Shown: positions 1 through 5,021 of the stretch, one piece after another
Layout of the letters: each line of letters starts with the position of its first letter
Numbering within the stretch: position 1 is the stretch's first letter
NCBI GenBank assembly: GCA_947382415.1
Contig: CANCYO010000062.1
Coordinates: forward strand, 1 to 16,018
Length of the DNA stretch: 16,018 nt
DNA from: an uncultured Lachnospiraceae bacterium
GTDB lineage: Bacteria; Bacillota; Clostridia; Lachnospirales; Lachnospiraceae
Direction of reading: 5' to 3'
Notes under the pieces: model-generated
Databases searched by the model: none
Seen by the model: only the letters and a program-made list of their open reading frames with translations
Told to the model about the DNA's origin: nothing
Translations under genes and position numbers: made by a program

Positions 1-3
1 GAT

Positions 4-32
4 TTTACTTATGGAACGAATTGTGCTATGAT
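4..32 (+). promoter_or_regulatory. Predicted sigma-A promoter of purA
   Basis: A -35-like TTTACT (4-9) is separated by 17 bp from a -10 TATGAT (27-32). The -10 is preceded by TGC, an extended -10 element. Transcription would start near 38-40, giving a leader of about 60 nt before the purA start at 101. The match is by eye; no other hexamer pair in the first 100 bases is as good. Confidence 0.55.
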
Positions 33-41
33 AGATTCGAT

Positions 42-69
42 ATAAGAGCTCGCAATGAGCACAGCTTAT
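42..69 (+). other. Possible stem-loop in the purA leader
   Basis: ATAAG (42-46) can pair with CTTAT (65-69), and inside it GCTC (48-51) can pair with GAGC (57-60) around the loop GCAAT. The two helices are separated by an asymmetric internal loop of 1 and 4 nt. The structure would begin within a few bases of the predicted transcript start. It is short and may simply stabilise the 5' end. No known riboswitch class is recognised. Confidence 0.25.
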
Positions 70-100
70 GCCGGATCGACGGCGGAAAACGGAGGAGACC

Positions 101-1393
101 ATGGTAAAAGCAGTAGTGGGCGCCAATTGGGGCGACGAGGGAAAAGGTAAGATCACGGATATGATGGCGGAGAAGGCGGACATTATCGTGCGTTTTCAGG
201 GAGGGGCCAACGCAGGGCACACCATAGTGAACGATTATGGAAAATTTGCGCTGCACACGCTGCCTTCGGGGGTTTTCTACAGTCATACTACCAGTGTGAT
301 CGGAAACGGTGTGGCGCTTAACATTCCTATTTTGATTAATGAGATCAAGTCTATCACTGACAGAAATGTTCCCATGCCGCATATTCTGGTATCCGACCGG
401 GCGCAGATTGTGATGCCCTACCATATTCTCTTCGACCAGTATGAGGAGGAGCGGCTGGGAGGGAAGTCTTTTGGTTCCACCAAGTCCGGAATTGCACCCT
501 TCTATTCCGATAAATATGCCAAGATCGGTTTTCAGGTCAGTGAGCTTTTTGATGAGGAGCGGCTGGCGGAGAAGGTAGAGCGGGTGTGCGAGACCAAAAA
601 TGTCCTCCTGGAGCATCTCTACCACAAGCCTGCAATCGACACGGCGGAACTGATGGCTACGCTGCGGGAGTACCGCGAGATGATCGAGCCCTATGTCTGC
701 GATGTGTCCGCCTTTTTGGACAGAGCGCTCAAGGAGGGGAAAACGGTTCTGCTGGAGGGGCAGCTTGGCACTTTGAAGGATCCAGATCACGGAATTTATC
801 CCATGGTGACGTCATCTTCCACACTGGCGGCATACGGCGCTATCGGAGCGGGGCTGCCGCCCTATGAGATCAAACAGATTGTTACGGTCTGCAAGGCGTA
901 TTCCTCGGCGGTGGGTGCGGGTGCTTTTGTCTCTGAAATTTTTGGCGACGAGGCGGATGAACTCAGGCGCAGAGGCGGTGACGGCGGAGAGTACGGCGCT
1001 ACTACGGGACGCCCCAGGAGAATGGGATGGTTTGACTGCGTGGCTTCCAAATATGGCTGCCGCCTGCAGGGCACTACGGACGTTGCGTTTACAGTGCTGG
1101 ATGTGCTTGGGTATCTGGACGAGATTCCTGTGTGCGTGGGTTATGAGATTGACGGGCAGGTGACCACAGAGTTTCCCGTGACGGCAAAGCTCGAGAAGGC
1201 GAAACCTGTTTTGGAGAAGCTTCCCGGCTGGAAATGCGATATCCGCGGTATTAAGAATTATGAGGAACTGCCCGAAAACTGCCGCAGATATGTGGAGTTT
1301 ATTGAGGGGCAGATCGGATATCCCATCACTATGGTGAGCAACGGTCCCGGAAGAAGCGACATCATTTACAGAGAGAGCCCCCTTGCCGGATAA
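101..1393 (+). CDS. purA: Adenylosuccinate synthetase PurA
   Basis: PurA condenses IMP with aspartate using GTP to give adenylosuccinate, the first committed step from IMP to AMP; it is cytosolic and homodimeric. The protein opens with the family's phosphate-binding loop GDEGKGK (residues 11-17). Asp12 and His40 (in NAGHT) match the catalytic Asp/His pair. A GATTGRPRRMGW stretch in the C-terminal half fits the conserved GTP/aspartate-binding region. The ATG at 101 is chosen because GGAGGA (91-96) lies at good spacing and the protein then starts right at the conserved MVKAVVGANWGDEG. The in-frame start at 68 would add 11 residues with no homology expected and no ribosome site. Length is 430 aa, normal for the family. 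It has its own predicted promoter, and a LysR gene follows after 15 bp, probably on the same transcript. Confidence 0.97.
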   Translation: MVKAVVGANWGDEGKGKITDMMAEKADIIVRFQGGANAGHTIVNDYGKFALHTLPSGVFYSHTTSVIGNGVALNIPILINEIKSITDRNVPMPHILVSDRAQIVMPYHILFDQYEEERLGGKSFGSTKSGIAPFYSDKYAKIGFQVSELFDEERLAEKVERVCETKNVLLEHLYHKPAIDTAELMATLREYREMIEPYVCDVSAFLDRALKEGKTVLLEGQLGTLKDPDHGIYPMVTSSSTLAAYGAIGAGLPPYEIKQIVTVCKAYSSAVGAGAFVSEIFGDEADELRRRGGDGGEYGATTGRPRRMGWFDCVASKYGCRLQGTTDVAFTVLDVLGYLDEIPVCVGYEIDGQVTTEFPVTAKLEKAKPVLEKLPGWKCDIRGIKNYEELPENCRRYVEFIEGQIGYPITMVSNGPGRSDIIYRESPLAG

Positions 1394-1408
1394 GGCGGAC
1401 AGGAGCCT

Positions 1409-2305
1409 ATGATCGATAATCTGGAATATTTTAAAGTATTTTATTATGTGGCGAAGGCCGGAAGCGTGACGGGGGCCGCAAGGGAGCTTGCGGTCTCCCA
1501 ACCGGCTGTAAGTCAGGCTATCAGGCAGTTGGAATCACAGCTTGGCGTCAGTCTTTTCTACCGGGCGGCCAAGGGCGTACGGCTTACGCGGGAGGGACAA
1601 CTGCTTTTTTCTTATGTGGAAAAGGGCTATGAGCAGATGGAACTGGGCCTGGAAAAACTGCTTCGGCTGCAGAATATGCAGGGAGGGGAGATTCGTATCG
1701 GAGCCAGCGATATGACTCTGCAATATTTTCTGCTTCCCTATCTGGAACGGTTTCACGAGGAATACCCGGATATCAAGATGGTGGTCACCAATGCGCCTAC
1801 TCCGGAGACACTGGCTTTTCTGGAGGAAGGCAAAATCGACTTTGGCGTGGTGAGTAAACCCTTTGAAGAACAAAAGGGACTTGAGATCGTACCTGTGCGG
1901 GAGATCGAGGACGTGTTTGTGGGGGGAAGGCGGTTCATTGCTTACAAGAACAGGACATTGGATTTGCAGGAGCTGGAGAGCTTACCGATGATCTGTCTGG
2001 AGAAAAACACCAGCACCCGCAGCTATATGGACCGGTTTCTTCTGCAGAGCGGTGTGAAGATACAGCCCGAGTTTGAACTGGCCACCAGCGATATGATCGT
2101 GCAGTTTGCATTAAGGAGTCTGGGGATCGGATGTGTGGTGCGGGATTTTGCGGCGGAGTATCTGGAGTCGGGGGTATTGTTTGCCCTGCGGTTCAACAAG
2201 ATAATCCCAAAGCGTAAATTCTGTGTGGTGCGCTCTACCAGGATGCCTTTGTCTGCGGCAGCAGGAAGGCTCTGGGCGGATGTGACGAATGGAGGAATAT
2301 CATGA
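1409..2305 (+). CDS. LysR-family transcriptional regulator
   Basis: This is a 298-aa LysR-type DNA-binding regulator, normally a tetramer that responds to a small metabolite. Residues 1-60 form the winged helix-turn-helix with the typical pattern GAARELAVSQPAVSQAIRQLE and LGVSLFYR. Residues from about 90 onward look like the periplasmic-binding-protein-like effector domain, beginning with IRIGASD. AGGAG (1401-1405) precedes the ATG. It starts 15 bp after purA and its stop codon overlaps the start of the HAD gene (ATGA at 2302-2305), so all three are probably co-transcribed. LysR regulators often control a divergent neighbour; here no divergent gene is visible, so the target and effector cannot be named. 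Family assignment is firm. Confidence 0.93.
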   Translation: MIDNLEYFKVFYYVAKAGSVTGAARELAVSQPAVSQAIRQLESQLGVSLFYRAAKGVRLTREGQLLFSYVEKGYEQMELGLEKLLRLQNMQGGEIRIGASDMTLQYFLLPYLERFHEEYPDIKMVVTNAPTPETLAFLEEGKIDFGVVSKPFEEQKGLEIVPVREIEDVFVGGRRFIAYKNRTLDLQELESLPMICLEKNTSTRSYMDRFLLQSGVKIQPEFELATSDMIVQFALRSLGIGCVVRDFAAEYLESGVLFALRFNKIIPKRKFCVVRSTRMPLSAAAGRLWADVTNGGIS

Positions 2306-2943
2306 TTCGCAATATTATCTTTGATATAGGGAATGTTTTGACGGATTTTCGCTGGAAGGAATTTCTGCGGGACAAGGGGTTTGATGATGAGATGATAAAG
2401 AGGATCGCGAAGGCTTCTGTGGAGAGTCCTCTCTGGAAGGAATTTGACCGAGGCGTGTGGTCTGACGAGGAGCTGATGAGGGCCTTTGTGTCCAATGACC
2501 CGGAGATCGAACAGGCGCTCCATACGGCCTATGACGATATCTGCGGCATGGTGACGCCGAGGGAGTATGCGATTCCCTGGGTACAGGAATTGAAAGCAGA
2601 AGGATTGGGAGTTTTTTATCTGTCCAATTTCTCGAAGAAGGCGGAGAAGGAATGCGGTGAGGCCCTGGCTTTTATCCGGTATACGGACGGAGGCATTCTG
2701 TCCTGGCGGGATAAGCTGATCAAGCCCGATCCGAAAATTTATCAGCTCCTTCTGGAACGCTATGGTCTGAAAGCGGAAGAGTGCGTGTTTGTGGATGATA
2801 CGCCTGAGAATGTGGAAGGCGCGGTACAACAGGGAATACACGGCATTGTGTTTGAGAGCAGAGAGCAGGTTGAACGGGAGCTTGACAGGCTTATTGATCC
2901 CGGGAACCGTCAGTCTGCGCAGGGGGCTCAGGGTCGCCGATAG
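2302..2943 (+). CDS. HAD-superfamily phosphatase (YihX-like)
   Basis: This 213-aa haloacid-dehalogenase-type hydrolase is probably a phosphatase acting on a small phosphorylated metabolite. All four HAD motifs are visible: nucleophile Asp8 in FDIGNVL, Ser108 in YLSNFS, Lys141 in IKPDPKIY, and the acidic pair Asp165-Asp166 in FVDDTPENV. In motif I the usual second acidic residue is Gly10, as in the FDxGNV subgroup that includes YihX-type sugar-phosphate phosphatases, so the gene is not necessarily inactive. Residues 14-80 form the helical cap. The start overlaps the LysR stop by 4 bp and GGAGGA (2291-2296) serves it. The last 17 codons overlap, on the opposite strand, the end of the small membrane-protein gene. 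That tail (GNRQSAQGAQGRR) looks unconserved. The substrate is unknown. Confidence 0.88.
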   Translation: MIRNIIFDIGNVLTDFRWKEFLRDKGFDDEMIKRIAKASVESPLWKEFDRGVWSDEELMRAFVSNDPEIEQALHTAYDDICGMVTPREYAIPWVQELKAEGLGVFYLSNFSKKAEKECGEALAFIRYTDGGILSWRDKLIKPDPKIYQLLLERYGLKAEECVFVDDTPENVEGAVQQGIHGIVFESREQVERELDRLIDPGNRQSAQGAQGRR

Positions 2944-3205
2944 CCTTTTTCCCGGTGATCCTGCCGTACATCCAACTGTACAGAAACAGAATGATGGGAA
3001 CCACCAGCGTTGCGCACAGGCTCAGGGCGAAAAACTTTCCGGAGGCCGAATTGTCGGTCACTGCCAGAATCAGAGTCGCCACATACATAAGCACCAGAAG
3101 AATGACGCCGGCCATGGCGACGATCTGCCGGGAGGTGACTTTGGATTTTTTGTTTTTATGATTGCTTTTGCTGTTTTCCGGTGTCTGTCGGGTTGTATCT
3201 TTCAT
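2891..3205 (-). CDS. Small two-helix membrane protein, unknown function
   Basis: The function is not recognised. The predicted product is 104 aa: a basic, polar N-terminus rich in Lys, Asn and Ser (1-27), a hydrophobic helix at about 28-50, a short loop, a second helix at about 58-80 and a polar tail containing DPEPP. This suggests a hairpin in the membrane with both ends on the cytoplasmic side, given the positive charges flanking it. The ATG at 3205 is chosen because AAAGAGG (complement of 3211-3217) sits 5 bp upstream. In-frame ATGs further upstream lack such a site and would add a non-hydrophobic stretch. A strong minus-strand promoter lies 38 bp upstream. Its last 53 bp overlap the convergent HAD gene. 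Two clean membrane helices plus promoter plus ribosome site make this a likely real gene. Confidence 0.75.
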   Translation of the reverse strand: MKDTTRQTPENSKSNHKNKKSKVTSRQIVAMAGVILLVLMYVATLILAVTDNSASGKFFALSLCATLVVPIILFLYSWMYGRITGKKAIGDPEPPAQTDGSRDQ

Positions 3206-3242
3206 GAATACCTCTTTTCTGTGGGAAAGCATTGTGTTTTTC

Positions 3243-3271
3243 ATCATATCATTTTTTCGGCGGTTTGACAA
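3243..3271 (-). promoter_or_regulatory. Predicted promoter of the small membrane protein
   Basis: Read on the minus strand, TTGTCA (3271-3266) is followed after exactly 17 bp by TATGAT (3248-3243). A TGA just before the -10 gives an extended -10. Both hexamers match the vegetative consensus at 5 of 6 positions. The start site would be near 3236, about 30 nt before the ATG at 3205. The -35 overlaps the -35 of the plus-strand promoter by five bases. Confidence 0.65.
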
Positions 3272-3318
3272 TAAAATCCGGGGGGAATATTGTTTTTTGC
3301 CAGGAACTGTTATATACT
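3265..3318 (+). promoter_or_regulatory. Predicted promoter(s) for the SEC-C/CBS/apt/relA run
   Basis: A perfect TTGACA (3265-3270) is followed after 17 bp by TATTGT (3288-3293). A second overlapping candidate is TTGTTT (3290-3295), 17 bp, then TATACT (3313-3318), which has the better -10. Either would leave a leader of about 70-100 nt before the start at 3399. The first shares its -35 with the divergent minus-strand promoter. Confidence 0.5.
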
Positions 3319-3325
3319 TACAAAG

Positions 3326-3340
3326 TAATGCCGGGCATTA
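3326..3340. promoter_or_regulatory. Perfect 15-bp palindrome, possible operator
   Basis: TAATGCC (3326-3332) and GGCATTA (3334-3340) form a perfect inverted repeat around a central G. It lies immediately downstream of the TATACT -10 candidate, where a repressor would block transcription. It could also form a short RNA hairpin in the leader. The regulator is unknown. Confidence 0.4.
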
Positions 3341-3342
3341 TT

Positions 3343-3366
3343 CCTGGTATCAGGCCAGGTATTTTT
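3343..3366 (+). other. Weak leader hairpin followed by a T run
   Basis: CCTGG (3343-3347) pairs with CCAGG (3355-3359) across a 7-nt loop, and two bases later there is a run of five T (3362-3366). It lies in the leader of the SEC-C gene and resembles a very weak attenuator or terminator. Five pairs is too little for confidence. Confidence 0.2.
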
Positions 3367-3398
3367 GATAATAAGAAAGAAAAAAGATAAGGACGGTA

Positions 3399-3908
3399 AT
3401 GATTATGGCATTGTTGGAACAGTGGCGCAAGGTCGCTTATGACGAAACGGCAGACAGAAACACACTGCAGCAGATTTGGGCAGCCTATTTTCAGGAGGAG
3501 AAGGATATTTATGCCGAAATTCTGAAAAATCCCGATGAGGCGGTGTCAGGCACGGTGAAAGAACTGGCAGACAGATTCGGCGTGAGCATCATGACAATGA
3601 CCGGATTTCTGGACGGTATCAACGACAGCCTTAAGGAACCCAATCCCATCGAAGAGATGGAGGAGGAGACGCAGGTTCAGCTTGGCTTTGACAAGGAACT
3701 GCTCTACAAGAACATGGTGGCCGCCGAAGCTGACTGGCTCTATGGTCTGGAGGAATGGGATCATATCTTTGACAAAGAGACTCAGAAGGCGCTCTACAAG
3801 GAGCAGAAGTCTTCCACCACTATTGTGAAAGAGGCCAAGGTATATCCCAATGATCCCTGTCCCTGCGGCAGCGGAAAAAAGTACAAGAAATGCTGCGGTA
3901 AAAAATAG
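3399..3908 (+). CDS. SEC-C motif protein, unknown function
   Basis: This is a 169-aa soluble protein ending in a SEC-C zinc-binding motif, CPCGSGKKYKKCC, with Cys154, Cys156, Cys165 and Cys166 as ligands. The same motif ends SecA, where it binds zinc and contacts SecB or the ribosome; it also ends many unrelated proteins, so it does not by itself imply secretion. The N-terminal 140 residues are acidic and mostly helical by composition, with no membrane segment or catalytic motif that I recognise. The start at 3399 has AAGGA (3389-3393) at 5-bp spacing; an alternative ATG lies two codons later at 3405. It is the first gene after the divergent promoter region, and the CBS gene follows after 65 bp without a clear terminator, so they may be co-transcribed with apt and relA. 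Confidence 0.88.
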   Translation: MIMALLEQWRKVAYDETADRNTLQQIWAAYFQEEKDIYAEILKNPDEAVSGTVKELADRFGVSIMTMTGFLDGINDSLKEPNPIEEMEEETQVQLGFDKELLYKNMVAAEADWLYGLEEWDHIFDKETQKALYKEQKSSTTIVKEAKVYPNDPCPCGSGKKYKKCCGKK

Positions 3909-3973
3909 CGGGATAAAGCGGGAAAGCTACCGGAGACAAAATTGACAGGGACAAAGCACAGAGGAGTATTGCG

Positions 3974-4402
3974 GTGAACATAGCATCTTTTATTTTACCC
4001 AAGGCAGAGGTTTCATATCTGCGGGATAGTATGACGCTCAGACAGGGACTGGAGAGGCTCAGACGCAGCGGTTTTACTGCCGTACCCGTGATCGATGTTG
4101 AGGACCGGTATGTGGGCGTTGTCAGCGAGGGGGATTTTCTCTGGGATATTCTGGATCACAATGAACAGCTTGAGAATGTGACCATGAAACGCGTGGAAAA
4201 GCTGACGCTTCGGGATATCATTCAAAACGGCAAGGTGCAGCCTGTGTGTATCGACACCAATATGGAGCAGCTTCTGGGGCAGGCGCAGATGCAGAATTTT
4301 GTGCCGGTGATAGACGACAGAAACGTATTTATCGGGATCGTCACCAGGGGTGAGATTATCAAATATGTTGTAAAAAAACAGCTTGATGCGGTACAGTATT
4401 GA
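3974..4402 (+). CDS. Stand-alone tandem CBS protein, DarB/CbpB-like
   Basis: This 142-aa protein consists of little more than two CBS domains (about residues 11-62 and 85-136), which together form a Bateman module that binds adenine-type nucleotides. Hallmarks are GFTAVPVID (33-41) followed by YVGVVSEGD in the first repeat, and FVPVIDD (109-115) followed by FIGIVTRGEI in the second. Size and layout resemble Bacillus DarB and Listeria CbpB, c-di-AMP receptors that bind Rel; this comparison is from memory and not an alignment. The start is GTG at 3974, with AGAGGAG (3960-3966) 7 bp upstream, and no better ATG is present. It lies 68 bp before apt and 619 bp before relA. A role in sensing nucleotides for the neighbouring Rel enzyme is plausible but unproven. 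Confidence 0.85.
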   Translation: MNIASFILPKAEVSYLRDSMTLRQGLERLRRSGFTAVPVIDVEDRYVGVVSEGDFLWDILDHNEQLENVTMKRVEKLTLRDIIQNGKVQPVCIDTNMEQLLGQAQMQNFVPVIDDRNVFIGIVTRGEIIKYVVKKQLDAVQY

Positions 4403-4408
4403 TATTTA

Positions 4409-4440
4409 CGCCGTTTTTGCGGCGCGATCTTAATTTTTTA
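4409..4440 (+). terminator. Weak hairpin with distal T run between CBS gene and apt
   Basis: CGCCG (4409-4413) pairs with CGGCG (4420-4424) around a 6-nt loop. A run of six T (4434-4439) follows, but only after about nine bases. A good terminator has its T run directly after the stem, so this may be only a partial terminator or a processing site. I found no convincing promoter between here and apt. Confidence 0.25.
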
Positions 4441-4470
4441 TGTATCACTTAAGAACAAGGGGGAATAATA

Positions 4471-4995
4471 ATGAAAAAACTGGAAGAGTATGTGAGAAGT
4501 ATTCCTGATTTCCCGGAGAAGGGCATTATTTTTCGTGATGTCACAAGCGTCCTGCAGGATGCGGAGGGACTGCGTCTGGCCATTGACAGCATGCAGGAGC
4601 TGGTAAAGGATCTGGATTATGATGTGGTTGCCGGGCCGGAATCCCGCGGATTTATATTTGGAACGCCTATCGCGTACAATCAGAGAAAGCCCTTTGTGCT
4701 GATCCGTAAGAAGGGTAAGCTTCCCTGTGAGACGGTGGAAAAGACCTATGACCTGGAGTACGGTCAGGCTGTCATTGAGATGCATAAGGACAGTATTCAG
4801 CCGGGACAGAGAGTTCTGCTGGTGGACGATCTGATCGCCACCGGAGGCACCACGGAGGCAATGATCGATCTGATCGAATCTCTGGGCGGCATCGTGGTAG
4901 GCGTGGTAGTGCTGATAGAACTTGCCGGTCTTAATGGCCGGGACAGGATAAAGGACTATCGTCTCGAGTCCGCAATCTGCTATCCCGGTAAATAA
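4471..4995 (+). CDS. apt: Adenine phosphoribosyltransferase Apt
   Basis: Apt salvages adenine by joining it to PRPP to give AMP and pyrophosphate in the cytosol. The 174-aa length is typical. The signature PRPP-binding loop VLLVDDLIATGGTT spans residues 115-128, and FPEKGIIFRDVT (14-25) is the family's adenine-side region. ESRGF (57-61) and the flexible segment near 80-95 are also as expected. The ATG at 4471 has AAGGGGG (4457-4463) 7 bp upstream. relA follows after 26 bp, the same apt-relA adjacency known in Bacillus and many Clostridia, so they are very likely one transcript. Alarmones are known in other bacteria to inhibit purine salvage enzymes, which fits the linkage. Identification is firm. 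Confidence 0.97.
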   Translation: MKKLEEYVRSIPDFPEKGIIFRDVTSVLQDAEGLRLAIDSMQELVKDLDYDVVAGPESRGFIFGTPIAYNQRKPFVLIRKKGKLPCETVEKTYDLEYGQAVIEMHKDSIQPGQRVLLVDDLIATGGTTEAMIDLIESLGGIVVGVVVLIELAGLNGRDRIKDYRLESAICYPGK

Positions 4996-5021
4996 TTCAA
5001 TCTTTTTATCATGGAGCATTT

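Noticed and set aside
68..100. Upstream ATG as an alternative purA start
   Set aside because: It lacks a ribosome site and adds residues before the conserved N-terminus; GGAGGA at 91-96 supports 101.
2925..2950. GGCT/AGCC followed by five T at the end of the HAD gene as a terminator
   Set aside because: Only four base pairs with a 13-base loop; too weak to call.
3942..3970. TTGACA at 3942-3947 as a promoter for the CBS gene
   Set aside because: At 17-bp spacing the -10 position reads AGTATT and overlaps the ribosome site and start codon, leaving no usable leader.
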